64,000 nucleotides of DNA, taken from contig JAUCPW010000029.1 of NCBI GenBank assembly GCA_030373045.1, positions 1 through 64,000 of the forward strand, read 5' to 3'. Position 1 is the first letter of the stretch. Each line of letters begins with the position of its first letter. The DNA comes from Candidatus Fermentibacter sp. (GTDB lineage Bacteria; Fermentibacterota; Fermentibacteria; Fermentibacterales; Fermentibacteraceae). The position numbers and the translations under genes are program-made. Under the pieces are notes generated by a model, which saw only the letters and a list, made by a program, of their open reading frames with translations, had not been told where the DNA came from and did not search any database. Shown in pieces: positions 34,392-43,486 of the stretch.

Positions 34392-35053
34392 CACCACCCT
34401 CCGAACAGGTCGGCGGTGCGGGCCACGGGGGCGAAGGAGCGCCTGTGGACCGGGCAGGGGCCGAGCCTCCGCAGGGCTTCGAGATGCTCCGCCGTCCCGT
34501 AGCCCGAATTCCTGGCGAAGCCGTAGCCGGGCCACTCCGAATCGGCCATGGCCATGAGCCTGTCCCTGTGCACCTTGGCGAGTATGCTGGCGGCCGCGAT
34601 CGAAAGACTGCGGGAGTCACCCTTCACGAAGAACCTGGCCGGGAGGGCGAGATCCCGGACCTCGAGGCCGTCGATCAGATACACGTCCGCCGGAGCGGGG
34701 CAGGACCCGGCGGCCCGCCGGAACGACATCGCGACGCTCCGCGACATGCCGTCGGAATCTATCTCGGACGGCTCGACGACGCCCATGCCCCGGCCCAGGC
34801 AGGCATCGAGGATCATCTCCTCCAGCTCCGCCCTCCGGGCCGGGCTCAGCGCCTTGCTGTCGAAGACCCCCGGGATGTCCCTGCCGGGAGGCAGGACCAC
34901 GCAGCATGCGACGAGGGGGCCGGCGAGCGGCCCCCTCCCGACCTCGTCGATCCCCGCGACCCGCCCCCAGAGGGATGCCGCACGGGTATCGAATCCGAGG
35001 AGTCCGTCCCCCCGAGCGCTAGTAGACGCGCTTCTCCTTGATCCTGGCGGCAC
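34391..35053 (-). CDS. rnhB: Ribonuclease HII
   Basis: 220 residues. [20 protein letters not shown] carries the catalytic Asp-Glu, [10 protein letters not shown] follows, the third acidic residue is in VYLIDGL, and [17 protein letters not shown] is the conserved helix. It removes RNA from RNA-DNA hybrids and single ribonucleotides from DNA. GTG at 35053 is the only usable start and makes the gene overlap rplS by 35 nt; the first about 20 residues are therefore odd and may not be conserved. It lies in the rplS-rnhB-yraN order common in bacteria. Confidence 0.94.
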   Translation of the reverse strand: MPPGSRRSASTSARGDGLLGFDTRAASLWGRVAGIDEVGRGPLAGPLVACCVVLPPGRDIPGVFDSKALSPARRAELEEMILDACLGRGMGVVEPSEIDSDGMSRSVAMSFRRAAGSCPAPADVYLIDGLEVRDLALPARFFVKGDSRSLSIAAASILAKVHRDRLMAMADSEWPGYGFARNSGYGTAEHLEALRRLGPCPVHRRSFAPVARTADLFGGW

Positions 35054-35369
35054 GGCCCCTCTTCTGTCTCAGGAAGAACAGCTTGGCGCGCCTGACCTTG
35101 CCCTTGCGGACCACCTCGACCGCCGCCACCCTGGGCGAGCAGAGCGGGAAGATCCTCTCGACGCCGACGCCGTTCGAGATCTTGCGAACGATGAAGGTCT
35201 CGCCTGCGCCGCCGCCCCTGCGCGAGATCACCACGCCTTCGAATATCTGGATCCTCACCTTGTCGCCCTCGACGACCTGGTAGTGGACCTTCACGTTGTC
35301 GCCTGGACCGAAATCCTGCACGCCCTCGGCGGGCCGGCGGCTTTCGACCAGCCTCAGCAGCTCATCCAT
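35019..35369 (-). CDS. rplS: 50S ribosomal protein bL19
   Basis: 116 residues from ATG 35369, with AAGGAG upstream; the longer frame is out of keeping with the family. Family segments are [52 protein letters not shown] and [20 protein letters not shown]. It contacts the 30S-50S interface. The trmD stop lies within its first codons (8-nt overlap), so translation is probably coupled. Confidence 0.97.
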   Translation of the reverse strand: MDELLRLVESRRPAEGVQDFGPGDNVKVHYQVVEGDKVRIQIFEGVVISRRGGGAGETFIVRKISNGVGVERIFPLCSPRVAAVEVVRKGKVRRAKLFFLRQKRGRAARIKEKRVY

Positions 35370-36114
35370 CTTCCCGCTCCTTCGTCCTGGCGGCCTGTCT
35401 GACCGCCCCCAAGAATCTATCCCTCGCGTCCTCCACACTCACACCATCAAGGAGGTCCGGTCTCCTCGCCCTGGTCCTGGAAAGCGCCCTCTCGAACCTC
35501 CAGTTCTCCACACGGGCGTGATCGCCGGAGATCAGATCCTCCGGCACCGGCTCACCCCGGAACACGGCCGGCCGCGTATACCTCGGGTAGTCGAGCAGGC
35601 CGGTCGCGAAGCTGTCGGAAACCGCCGATTCGAGCCTCCCGAGCACCCCGGGGACCCATCTCAGCACCGCCTCCAGCAGGAGCATCGCCGGGATCTCCCC
35701 GCCCGAGACGACGAAATCCCCGACACTCACTTCATCTGTGACGGCCCCGTCGACGAATCTCGCGTCGACCCCGCCGTACCTGCCGCAGAAGAGCACGATG
35801 CCGTCAGCCTGCGAGAGGTCACGGGCAAGATCCTGGTCGAGCCTCCTGCCGTCCGGCGCCATCAGGACCACCCTGGCGCCCCCGCGCCATTCGACGGATT
35901 CGAGAGTCTCGAACAGGGGCTCCGGCCTCATCAGCATGCCGGCTCCGCCCCCGAACTGGTAGTCGTCGACCGATCCCCTGGCGTCCACTCCGTGGAGCCT
36001 GATGTCCAGGGTTTCGACCTCGACCTTCCCCGAAGAGACCGCCCTGCCCACGACACCCGTGCGCAGGAACGGCTCGAGGAGCTCGGGGAAGAGAGTCGCT
36101 ACCGCTATCCTCAA
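35362..36114 (-). CDS. trmD: tRNA (guanine-37-N1)-methyltransferase
   Basis: 250 residues from TTG 36114, overlapping the rimM stop as TTGA and preceded by GGGAG; the longer frame to 36300 lies inside rimM. It has the SPOUT fold: [16 protein letters not shown] at the start, [19 protein letters not shown], then the knot region [33 protein letters not shown] and [15 protein letters not shown]. It methylates G37 of tRNAs to prevent frameshifting. Confidence 0.97.
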   Translation of the reverse strand: MRIAVATLFPELLEPFLRTGVVGRAVSSGKVEVETLDIRLHGVDARGSVDDYQFGGGAGMLMRPEPLFETLESVEWRGGARVVLMAPDGRRLDQDLARDLSQADGIVLFCGRYGGVDARFVDGAVTDEVSVGDFVVSGGEIPAMLLLEAVLRWVPGVLGRLESAVSDSFATGLLDYPRYTRPAVFRGEPVPEDLISGDHARVENWRFERALSRTRARRPDLLDGVSVEDARDRFLGAVRQAARTKEREDG

Positions 36115-36614
36115 TCCGCTCCCGAGGCGAGCCCGGCGGGGAGCCTCAGCCTCATGCACCCGCCGTCCCAGTCGATGGTTCCCGTCTCGGTCACGAGGAG
36201 CAGCGGCACCTCGAAGCTGCCGCCCTCCCATGCGACCTCGAGAAGCGGGTTGGCCGAGAAGGGGTCGAAGCCCTCGACGACTCCCCCGCCATCCTGCCAC
36301 TCCATCCTCATGCCGAGGAAGAGACCCATGGGCCGAAGCCCGGGCACGGCCATGAATGCCTCGCGCCGGGCACAGAAATCCCCGCCTCTGAGCTCCTCCG
36401 CGGCCTCCAGCGAGTCTATCCCCTCGAACAGAGCCGCGACCGTGTCCACGGAGCGCACCGATGACCGGACGACCCTGAGCGCCCTGCCGCCGACCTCCGA
36501 CTCGAAGCCCGCAGGGAGGCCGACTGCGCGTCCGGCCAGGAAGAGCCTCAGATCCACTTCGCCGGCTAGGCCGCGCGGCCGTGTCACGAATCCGGCCCGC
36601 ACGACCCCGGTCAT
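36111..36614 (-). CDS. rimM: 16S rRNA processing protein RimM
   Basis: 167 residues. The N-terminal beta-barrel begins VRAGFVTRPRGLAGEVDLRL, matching the G.I...hGLkGeV pattern, and the C-terminal PRC-barrel includes NPLLEVAWEGGSFEVPL. RimM helps assemble the 30S head. It is less conserved than its neighbours, but its place between khpA and trmD settles the assignment. It starts one base after the khpA stop. Confidence 0.92.
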   Translation of the reverse strand: MTGVVRAGFVTRPRGLAGEVDLRLFLAGRAVGLPAGFESEVGGRALRVVRSSVRSVDTVAALFEGIDSLEAAEELRGGDFCARREAFMAVPGLRPMGLFLGMRMEWQDGGGVVEGFDPFSANPLLEVAWEGGSFEVPLLLVTETGTIDWDGGCMRLRLPAGLASGAD

Positions 36615-36615
36615 G

Positions 36616-36852
36616 CTAGTCCATTATCTCGAGAGTCGCCTTCTGACCCTTCCTCGCTGCGATCGACCTTATGATCGTGCGCATGGCCTTGGCGATCCTG
36701 CCCTCTCGACCGATGACCCTTCCCAGATCGCTCTCCGCGACCCTGAGCTCGTATACGAGCATGTCCTCGGTCGTCTTCTCGTCGACCTGAACGGAATCAG
36801 GATTCTCGACGAGAGTCTTGGCGATCATCTCGATGAGCTCCTTCATGGACAC
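36616..36852 (-). CDS. khpA: KhpA-family KH-domain RNA-binding protein
   Basis: 78 residues. KELIEMIAKTLVENPDSVQV at the start is typical of YlqC/KhpA. The KH core is LRVAESDLGRVIGREGRIAK with the GxxG loop (GREG) and AMRTIIRSIA after it. KhpA binds RNA, often with KhpB, and influences translation and cell shape. It lies in the usual rpsP-khpA-rimM order. Confidence 0.95.
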   Translation of the reverse strand: MSMKELIEMIAKTLVENPDSVQVDEKTTEDMLVYELRVAESDLGRVIGREGRIAKAMRTIIRSIAARKGQKATLEIMD

Positions 36853-36880
36853 CCCTCCAGTCGTGTTGTTGCGGCGTCAG

Positions 36881-37225
36881 TCAGGCCCGGTCGGAACTCC
36901 CGGAGTCCGCAGCGGTCCTCCTGTCACCCCTCAGGAAGACCATCTCCGGCGCAACCTCTTCGCCAGCACGATACCTGGACCATCTCTCCCACGTACCGGT
37001 CCTGCGGAGCAGACTCCTCACGGTCTCGCTCACCTGGGCTCCGCGCTTCATCCAGTCGAAGACCTTCTGCTCGTCGACCTTTATCTCATGCGGCCTGCGC
37101 AGGGGGTCGTAGTATCCGAGAACTTCGAGGAAGCTCCCGTCCTGGGCCTTCCTGCCGTCAGCCGCGACAATCCTGAAGAACGAGAGCTTGCTCGTACCCA
37201 TCTTCCTGAGCCGGATCCTCACCAA
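36881..37225 (-). CDS. rpsP: 30S ribosomal protein bS16
   Basis: 114 residues. It starts VRIRLRKMGTSKLSFFRIVAA and carries YDPLRRPHEIKVDEQKVFDW and GAQVSETVRSLLRRTG, all typical of bS16. The predicted start is TTG 37225 with GGAGGTG upstream, directly followed by GTG, which could also be used. The C-terminal tail (WSRYRAGEEVAPEM onward) is longer than in E. coli. It is the first ribosomal gene after ffh. Confidence 0.96.
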   Translation of the reverse strand: MVRIRLRKMGTSKLSFFRIVAADGRKAQDGSFLEVLGYYDPLRRPHEIKVDEQKVFDWMKRGAQVSETVRSLLRRTGTWERWSRYRAGEEVAPEMVFLRGDRRTAADSGSSDRA

Positions 37226-37270
37226 GTCAACACCTCCGTTGCATCCCGTGTAGCCGGGAACCGGGGCCGC

Positions 37271-38587
37271 CTATCCTCTCAGGAGGGATGCGAGCCTCGA
37301 CGATTTCCCGATCCTCTTCATCATCTCCTTCATCGCCCTGTAATCCTGTAGCAGCCTGTTCACTTCGCGCACGGAGACTCCGCTCCCCTTCGCGATCCTC
37401 CTGCGCCGGCTGCCATCTATCCGCTCCGGTCTGCGACGCTCTTCCGGCGTCATGGACAGGATCATGGCCTCCTTGCGACCCAGTTCCTTCGGGTCGACGG
37501 TCACGCCCTTCGGCACCATGCGCCCGGGGAGCATCCCCAGGATGTCCGAGAGCGGGCCCATCTTCCGCAGCCGCCCGAACTCGGCGAGCAGATCGTCCAT
37601 CGTGAACTCGCCCCGGCGCAGCTTCTTCTCGAGCTTCTCGGCGTCGATCCTGTCCGATGCCTCGGAAGCCTTCTCCACGAGGCCCAGGATGTCGCCCATC
37701 CCGAGGATCCGCCCCGCCATGCGCGAGGGGTCGAAGGCCTCGAGATCGTCGAGCCCCTCCCCGGTGCCCAGGAAGAGGATAGGCCTCCCGGTCACGGAGG
37801 CGAAGGACAGCGCCGCGCCTCCCCGGGAGTCTCCGTCCATCTTGGACAGCACGGCCCCGGTGATGCCGATTCGCCCGTCGAACTCGAGCGCGACGTTCAC
37901 GGCGTCCTGGCCGGTCATCCCGTCGAGGACGAGGATCGTCTCCCTGGGCTCCACGGCGCCCCGGATCTCCGAGAGCTCCTCCATGAGCCCGTCGTCGACA
38001 TGCAGCCTGCCCGCGGAGTCGACTATCAGGAGATCGTACATCTCCCTGCCGGCCAGCTTCAGCGCGGCCCTCGCGACGTCGGCGGGACCTCCGGCCGATC
38101 TCTCGCCGAAGAACCCGGTGCCTGCCTTCCGGGCCAGGATTCCGAGCTGTTCGACGGCAGCGGGCCTCTGCAGGTCGCATGCCGCCAGCAGCGGTCGCAT
38201 CCCGCGCCTCCTGGCCGCCCAGACCGCGAGCTTCGCCGCGGTCGTGGTCTTGCCGGAACCCTGGAGCCCGGCCAGGAGCCACACGACCGGCCGCCTGCCG
38301 CCGGTATCCGGCGCGGTCCTCTCGTGGGACATGAGTCCGACGAGCTGGTCGTGGACGACCTTCACGATCTGCTGGCCCGGCGTGAGGCTCTTCAGGACCT
38401 TCTCGCCCAGGGCCTCGGCCCCGGCCCGATCGACGAAGTCGCGGGCGACGCGGATGCTGACGTCGGCTTCGAGCAGCGCACGCCTGATCTCGCGCATCGC
38501 CTCCGACACGTCGGCGGCGGAAACCACCCCCCGCCCGCGCAGGCGGTCGAGCACGGATCCGAGCCTCTCCGAGAGCCTCTCGAGCAT
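37271..38587 (-). CDS. ffh: Signal recognition particle protein Ffh
   Basis: 438 residues. It has the N domain (LSERLGSVLDRLRGRG), G domain with Walker A LLAGLQGSGKTTTAAKLA and LIVDSAGRLHVDD, TKMDGDSRGGAAL in the variant form SKMDGDSRGG, and a Met-rich M domain from about residue 300 that binds 4.5S RNA and signal sequences. It delivers nascent membrane proteins to FtsY and SecYEG. A strong promoter lies just upstream. No 4.5S RNA gene was seen in the window. Confidence 0.97.
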   Translation of the reverse strand: MLERLSERLGSVLDRLRGRGVVSAADVSEAMREIRRALLEADVSIRVARDFVDRAGAEALGEKVLKSLTPGQQIVKVVHDQLVGLMSHERTAPDTGGRRPVVWLLAGLQGSGKTTTAAKLAVWAARRRGMRPLLAACDLQRPAAVEQLGILARKAGTGFFGERSAGGPADVARAALKLAGREMYDLLIVDSAGRLHVDDGLMEELSEIRGAVEPRETILVLDGMTGQDAVNVALEFDGRIGITGAVLSKMDGDSRGGAALSFASVTGRPILFLGTGEGLDDLEAFDPSRMAGRILGMGDILGLVEKASEASDRIDAEKLEKKLRRGEFTMDDLLAEFGRLRKMGPLSDILGMLPGRMVPKGVTVDPKELGRKEAMILSMTPEERRRPERIDGSRRRRIAKGSGVSVREVNRLLQDYRAMKEMMKRIGKSSRLASLLRG

Positions 38588-38624
38588 CCGTCGGCCCTAC
38601 CGGCCGCAGGCCGGGAGAAAGTCA

Positions 38625-38653
38625 ATCATATGCAAGGCTGCACACAACTTCAA
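38625..38653 (-). promoter_or_regulatory. Promoter of the ffh-rpsP-trmD operon
   Basis: On the minus strand TTGAAG (38653-38648) and TATGAT (38630-38625) are 17 bp apart, a near-consensus sigma-70 promoter about 40 nt upstream of ffh and just after the stop of the lipoprotein gene. Confidence 0.75.
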
Positions 38654-38656
38654 GTG

Positions 38657-38998
38657 CTAGTAATCGACGGTGACGGACCCGTGCCCGGAGGGACATGTCA
38701 CCGTTATGCCGTCGACTTCGAAGTGGATCGCATAAGGCAGGAGACTCACGGGACATGCCGTGAGGCTGTCGGGGACTCCGGCGGGGATCACGTCGGGGGG
38801 AAGCGAGTCCTCCACCAGATAGGGGAACTGCACCGAGACGGCATAGGCCAGGTCGTCCATCCTGAACTCGCACTGCGTCTGTTCGAACAGCGTACGGAGC
38901 TCCTCCACGGTTCCCTCGTCGACGGAACGGGTCTGGGTCCCGCAGGATGCCGCCAGCAGGGCCAGGAGTCCGGATGCCGCCAGCACGGCCTTCCTCAT
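38657..38998 (-). CDS. Small lipoprotein of unknown function
   Basis: 113 residues from ATG 38998, overlapping the rpe stop by 4 nt (ATGA). The N-terminus MRKAVLAASGLLALLAASCG has a clear lipobox (LAASC), so it should be lipid-anchored at Cys19. The mature part is acidic, with a run of paired cysteines (QTQCEFRMDD, TACPVSLLPY, TVTCPSGHGSV). The TACPVSLLPYAIH segment resembles the C-terminal pattern of small exported proteins compared with prepilin-like tails, but I assign no function. Confidence 0.75.
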   Translation of the reverse strand: MRKAVLAASGLLALLAASCGTQTRSVDEGTVEELRTLFEQTQCEFRMDDLAYAVSVQFPYLVEDSLPPDVIPAGVPDSLTACPVSLLPYAIHFEVDGITVTCPSGHGSVTVDY

Positions 38999-39642
38999 CT
39001 CAGTGCCTCCATGGCTGCCGCCCGGTCGGAGCTCCGGGCGATGAACGATCCGGCCACGAGCATGTCGGCGCCGCAGTTGCGCAGCAGGGCGGCATTCGAG
39101 GAGTCGACTCCCCCGTCGACGGAGACGAGGGCGTCGTCGCGGCCGAGTTCGTCGAGACTGCGCCTCAGAACAGATATCTTGGGGCGGACATGATCGATGT
39201 GGCCCTGTCCGCCGTAGCCCGGGTTGACGGTCATCACCAGCACCAGGTCGACGACCGGGAGAACCCATCTCACCGCCTCCGGAGGGGTGGCGGGGTTCAG
39301 GGCGACCCCGCAGAGGCATCCCCTCTCACGGATCCTGGCGAGAGTCCTGTCGAGGTGGGGGCATGTCTCGGCATGGACGGTCACGTACCTGCACCCGGCC
39401 CCGGCGAAGCCGTCGATGAGCGTATCTGGTTGCATCACCATGAGATGCGCGTCGACGGGAATGCCGGTCGCGCGGCATATCGAGGCCGCGGCGGCGGGGC
39501 CGAACGTGAGCTCGGGCACGAAGACCCCGTCCATGACGTCGAGGTGGATCATGTCAGCCCCGGCGGCCTCCATGGAGGCTGCCTCCGGGCTGAGCATCCC
39601 ATGGTCGCAGGAGAGGATCGAGGCCGAAACAAGGCGCTTCAT
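38995..39642 (-). CDS. rpe: Ribulose-phosphate 3-epimerase
   Basis: 215 residues. It has SASILSCDHGML with the first metal-site region, HLDVMDGVFVPELTFGP with the catalytic Asp, VDAHLMVMQPD, HAETCPHLDRTL, GVALNPATP, VMTVNPGYGGQ and VSVDGGVDSSN. The enzyme interconverts ribulose 5-phosphate and xylulose 5-phosphate. Its position after rsmB and a PASTA protein recalls the rsmB-prkC-rpe order of Gram-positive bacteria. Confidence 0.96.
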   Translation of the reverse strand: MKRLVSASILSCDHGMLSPEAASMEAAGADMIHLDVMDGVFVPELTFGPAAAASICRATGIPVDAHLMVMQPDTLIDGFAGAGCRYVTVHAETCPHLDRTLARIRERGCLCGVALNPATPPEAVRWVLPVVDLVLVMTVNPGYGGQGHIDHVRPKISVLRRSLDELGRDDALVSVDGGVDSSNAALLRNCGADMLVAGSFIARSSDRAAAMEALR

Positions 39643-39649
39643 GCAGCCA

Positions 39650-40453
39650 TCACCACTGGCCCCAGCCCTGCTGGCCGGGTTCCTCCGTCCCGGCGCCGAG
39701 GGCTGCCGGCGATGTGATCGTTATGCGCACCCGCACGGTATCCCCCGGCATGTACGAAGTGCCGGGCGCCGGTGTCTGGGAGCCCACGAGGCTGTCCATC
39801 CCGCTCTCCCCCACCATGTCGGAGCCTTCTGTCACGAGCGTCAGCTCGTGTACGGCGGCGATGCTCTCGGCCTCGGCCATCCCCATCCCGGTGAAGAGGG
39901 GCATCCCGTCCCACCCGGTCGAGACGAGGAGCCTGACGGGTATGTAGACCGGGAGGCTGTCGGCATATCGGGGATGGACCGAGATGACCCTGCCCTCGGG
40001 GACCGTGATGTGCGGGGCGCGGCTCCTGCCGGAGGTGTAGAGCTGCCAGTCCGCTATCATCTCCTCGGCCTCGGTGGCCGTGAGCCCGACCAGCATGTCG
40101 GGATCGTAGGGCCTGAAGAGCGGGCCCACATTCCAGAAGACGTTGACCGGCGACCCCCTGGGAACCTGGGTCCCCGGGGCCGGATCCTGCCTGATGACCT
40201 GCCCGGCCGATTCGGCAGGCCCGTACTCGGACCATTCGCCGGCCAGGACGAGGTTGGCCGTCTCGATCTCTCGCCGTGCATCCTGCCTGGTGAAGCCCGT
40301 GACCTGAGGGACGATGACCGGCTGGGCCGAAGCGCCGAGCGCCGTGACGAACCTCGGGGTCCTGAAGGCGAGAGGGGCGATGACTGCGCCGGCTATGAAG
40401 GCCATGGCCGCCCCCGACAGGAGGAGGACGAGGAACCTGCCCGTGTCTTTCAA
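39650..40453 (-). CDS. Membrane-anchored protein with three PASTA domains, no kinase
   Basis: 267 residues from TTG 40453, overlapping the rsmB stop as TTGA and preceded by GGGAGAGG. One transmembrane helix lies near the N-terminus (GRFLVLLLSGAAMAFIAGAV). Three PASTA repeats of about 65 residues follow: VPQVTGFTRQDARREIETAN with DPAPGTQVPRGS; MLVGLTATEAEEMIADW with a divergent end; and MPLFTGMGMAEAESIAAV with QTPAPGTSYMPGD. PASTA domains bind muropeptides or peptidoglycan. No Ser/Thr kinase or transpeptidase domain is attached. It lies exactly between rsmB and rpe. Confidence 0.88.
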   Translation of the reverse strand: MKDTGRFLVLLLSGAAMAFIAGAVIAPLAFRTPRFVTALGASAQPVIVPQVTGFTRQDARREIETANLVLAGEWSEYGPAESAGQVIRQDPAPGTQVPRGSPVNVFWNVGPLFRPYDPDMLVGLTATEAEEMIADWQLYTSGRSRAPHITVPEGRVISVHPRYADSLPVYIPVRLLVSTGWDGMPLFTGMGMAEAESIAAVHELTLVTEGSDMVGESGMDSLVGSQTPAPGTSYMPGDTVRVRITITSPAALGAGTEEPGQQGWGQW

Positions 40454-41517
40454 CTCATCCTCTCCCAGCGGACTGCGAAATGCCCGTCGATGCCGTGTTC
40501 GGGTGGGAATATGCACAGCATGCCGTCCCTGACAAGAACCCCCGGCGCGGGGAACGCGGCCCGCCTGTAAACGGGATGAGCATCCTCGAAGCGGGAGACC
40601 TGCATGGTGGATTCCTCGGGTTCGAGGCTGCACACGGAATAGACGAGGCTCCCCCCCGGCCTGACGCACTCCGCCGCGGCATCGAGAAGCGCGGCCTGTA
40701 CGGCCGTGCACCTTTCCAGAAGCCCAGCGCTGAAGCCCCATCTCGCGTCGGTCCTCCTCCTGAGGACGCCGGTTCCGGTGCACGGGGCATCCACCACCGC
40801 CTTGTCGGCGGAGTTCACCGGGAGGGCGGTGCAGTCGGCAACGACAGGGTGGCATGACTCCCAGCCCAGGCGGCGCGCGTTCTCCTTCCACAGCCCCATG
40901 CGTTCGACGGAGGAATCGATGGAGAGGACCGTCCCGCCCTTCGAGGCGAGATGGGCCGTCTTGCCGCCCGGTGCGGCGCAGATGTCGAGCACCGTTTCCC
41001 CGGGGAGGCCGGCGGCTCCCGAGGCCACGACCGCCGCGCCCTCGTCCTGGACGTAGATTCCTTCCATGCCGGACGGACCGAGCCTGCCCGATCTCTCGAA
41101 GTACCTGTAGCCTTCCAGGTAGCGGCCGGGCGCACCCTCGACCTCGCGGGAGGGACACCAGCAGCCCAGATCGGGAGGGGAGTTGTCCCAGCGCATGAGG
41201 GTTTCGGCCCCCGCTGCGCCGTAGCGGGCGGACCAGCGGTCCCAGAGTTCACGGGGATGGGACTGGGCGATCCACGGGGGGAGGTCACGGGGCTCGCCCT
41301 CGGCGGCGAGCCTCCTCAGGACCGCGTTGACGAAGGGCCTGGCCCTCGGAGGACAGGCGTCGACGGTGGCCGACACCGCGGCGTGCGCCGGGGTGTCCAG
41401 GACGAGGAGCTGGAGCGCTCCTATGCGGAGCGCCGAGAGAACCTCGATCTGAAGGGACTGGAGCGGCCGCGAGCAGAGCGGCGCCAGGGCCGCATCCAGC
41501 CGGAGCCTCCAGGCCAC
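40450..41517 (-). CDS. rsmB: 16S rRNA (cytosine-967-C5)-methyltransferase RsmB-like, start uncertain
   Basis: At least 355 residues from GTG 41517. An N-terminal NusB-like RNA-binding domain (QIEVLSALRIGALQLLVLD, PRARPFVNAVLRRLAAEG) is followed by the methyltransferase: YVQDEGAAVVASGAAG, LDICAAPGGKTAHLASKGG, VVDAPCTGTGVLRRRTDARW with the PC motif, and YSVCSLEPEESTMQV with the catalytic Cys. The open frame continues upstream past 41600 with NusB-like sequence (ARKAAVDLLCGRDARG, DRDFAFLLERG) but without any ATG, GTG or TTG. The real N-terminus may be longer, or a base error may have removed its start. Confidence 0.92.
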   Translation of the reverse strand: MAWRLRLDAALAPLCSRPLQSLQIEVLSALRIGALQLLVLDTPAHAAVSATVDACPPRARPFVNAVLRRLAAEGEPRDLPPWIAQSHPRELWDRWSARYGAAGAETLMRWDNSPPDLGCWCPSREVEGAPGRYLEGYRYFERSGRLGPSGMEGIYVQDEGAAVVASGAAGLPGETVLDICAAPGGKTAHLASKGGTVLSIDSSVERMGLWKENARRLGWESCHPVVADCTALPVNSADKAVVDAPCTGTGVLRRRTDARWGFSAGLLERCTAVQAALLDAAAECVRPGGSLVYSVCSLEPEESTMQVSRFEDAHPVYRRAAFPAPGVLVRDGMLCIFPPEHGIDGHFAVRWERMS

Positions 41518-41623
41518 CGCCCCGCGCTCGAGGAGGAATGCGAAGTCCCTGTCCCTGCCGGAGACACCCCGGGCATCCCTTCCGCAGAGGAGGTCGACGG
41601 CAGCCTTCCTGGCTCCCGGCCCC

Positions 41624-41872
41624 CTATGCTCCCTGGACGTTCTCCACCCTCTCCAGCTGCGGGAAAGTCTGCTTCAGGGTCTTCTCGACGCTGAACTGGA
41701 GCGTCAGGGAGGCGAAGGCGCAGCCCGAGCAGGACCCCTTGAGCCTGACCCTTGCCACGTTGCCCTCGAGCGCCACGAACTCGATGTCGCCGCCGTCGTT
41801 CTGGAGGAACGGACGGATCTTCTCGATCTCGGCCCGGACATTGGCCTCGTTGAACTCCACCTGATCGGCCAT
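41624..41872 (-). CDS. NifU-like iron-sulfur scaffold domain protein
   Basis: 82 residues from ATG 41872, chosen because AAGGAAG lies at correct spacing; an ATG at 41890 would put this SD inside the gene. It is the NifU C-terminal domain alone: IRPFLQNDGGDIEFVALEGN followed by VRLKGSCSGCAFASLTLQ with the CxxC cluster-binding pair. Such small Nfu proteins carry [4Fe-4S] clusters to target enzymes, useful in an organism with dehydratase-type iron-sulfur enzymes. Confidence 0.92.
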   Translation of the reverse strand: MADQVEFNEANVRAEIEKIRPFLQNDGGDIEFVALEGNVARVRLKGSCSGCAFASLTLQFSVEKTLKQTFPQLERVENVQGA

Positions 41873-41944
41873 GGCTTCTTCCTTTCGCATTGCTGGCCAG
41901 TTCCTCGACTGATCCCGAATATGTCCGGTGGCGGGCGGGCCGGA

Positions 41945-43486
41945 CTAGGGCATGGCCTCCAGCGCCTCGCGGGAGGGTGCGAATCCGGGCGCCAGAGCGA
42001 GGGCGGCCCTCCACCATCCCGCAGCCTCCTCGAGATCGCCCCTCCGCGCGGCCAGGAGGCCGAGGTCGTGCATGGCCTCGACCCTGTTCATGTTCAGGTC
42101 GGGCCTGAGGGAGGACCTGTCGAGCGACATCAGGAACAGAACCTCGGCTTCGGCCGTCCTGCCCTCCTCGACGTGGGCGAGCGCATCCTGGAAGGGCATG
42201 TTCACCCCGGACCTCCCTGCGAGCCCCCCCGACGCAAGCGCCCCCCCGGCTGCGAGCGCGAGTCCCGCGGCCAGCGGTATCAGCCCGGGAGCCCTCCTGG
42301 GCAGCCTCCGGGCGTACAGGAGCAGGATGAACGGTATCGCGGGCAGCCTGAACCTCCCCGTCACGAAGAACGGCAGGACACCGGCCAGGAGCAGCAGGAC
42401 CCAGGCCGCGAGGAGCCTGTCGCCGCAGTCCGCCCTCCCCGATGCGAGCACCTGGGGCAGCAGCAGCAGCAGGATCGAGAACGGGACGCACCAGGGCGGC
42501 GGCAGCAGCAGCACACCCAGGAGCCGCGACGATCCGCGCATGTAGTAGAGGTCGTAGTTGCCGGGGATCTCCACCGGTGAGAGGAGGAGAAGGGCCTTCC
42601 GCGCGGTGAGGGCCGCCCAGCGGGCCGGATCGTCCATGGCCGATCCGACGGCCCGGACAGTCCAGTATCGTGACACGGCTGACTCCGTGGAGCCGGGCGG
42701 GGCACCGAGCACGCTGGCCGACCATACGTTGTCGGGCCGGACCACGGAGCCGTCGGGGGGTCTCGGGGCGAACGCGGTCATCCCGTCAGCCTCCGCGGCA
42801 TTGCCGAGATAGAGGTTTATGCCGCCCTGGGAGGAGATGAACACGCCCGGATCGCCGGCGCACGCGTTGACACCCCACACGAGGGCAGCGGGGGCGAGCG
42901 CAGGCAGCAGCCTCAGATACCTCCTGCGGCCGGTGGGCATGAACAGGGTCGGAATCAGCAGCAGGGCTCCCGGCCTCGCTATGGCGGCAAGACCCATCAG
43001 GAGGGACGCCCAGGAAGGGCGCCCCCCGCGGAGCAGCAGGAGGGAGGCGATCAGCAGCGTCATGTAGAGGGGCTCTATGAGCAGGGTCGAGGACTGGAAC
43101 ACGGCGGGGGCCCAGAGGGACCAGCAGAGGGCCGCGGCGAGCGCGGCGCGCCTCCCCGTGAACAGCAGGGCGGCCCTGTGGAGGAGTACGCATCCTGCGA
43201 CCGAGACTGCCAGCGAGAACAGCGCCCCCGCCAGGACGGACGATCCCGCCAGTGCGTACCACGCCCCCAGGAGCCACGGAAAGAGCGGGGCGCGGAAGTA
43301 GGGCGCAAACGCGAGGACATCGCCCGACGCCACGAGGGATGCCCACTCGTGATGCCATGCCGCGTCGACAGGCGGGTGGAGGAAGAGGGGCGTCCCGGAG
43401 ATCTCGAACAGAAGGACGAGCCTGACGGAGAGGGCGACCGCCAGAACCGCGAGGGTATCGGCCGAAGCGCCCCGGGGCCTTGTCAT
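41945..43486 (-). CDS. GT39-like membrane glycosyltransferase with C-terminal TPR
   Basis: 513 residues with about ten hydrophobic segments ([66 protein letters not shown] and others). The first periplasmic loop carries an acidic-aromatic pattern ([14 protein letters not shown]), as in ArnT/GT39-like proteins that transfer sugars from polyprenyl carriers. The C-terminal about 75 residues ([18 protein letters not shown] ... [20 protein letters not shown]) form TPR repeats. It overlaps the rfaE2 stop by 4 nt (ATGA), which points to envelope sugar transfer. Donor and acceptor are unknown. Confidence 0.75.
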   Translation of the reverse strand: MTRPRGASADTLAVLAVALSVRLVLLFEISGTPLFLHPPVDAAWHHEWASLVASGDVLAFAPYFRAPLFPWLLGAWYALAGSSVLAGALFSLAVSVAGCVLLHRAALLFTGRRAALAAALCWSLWAPAVFQSSTLLIEPLYMTLLIASLLLLRGGRPSWASLLMGLAAIARPGALLLIPTLFMPTGRRRYLRLLPALAPAALVWGVNACAGDPGVFISSQGGINLYLGNAAEADGMTAFAPRPPDGSVVRPDNVWSASVLGAPPGSTESAVSRYWTVRAVGSAMDDPARWAALTARKALLLLSPVEIPGNYDLYYMRGSSRLLGVLLLPPPWCVPFSILLLLLPQVLASGRADCGDRLLAAWVLLLLAGVLPFFVTGRFRLPAIPFILLLYARRLPRRAPGLIPLAAGLALAAGGALASGGLAGRSGVNMPFQDALAHVEEGRTAEAEVLFLMSLDRSSLRPDLNMNRVEAMHDLGLLAARRGDLEEAAGWWRAALALAPGFAPSREALEAMP

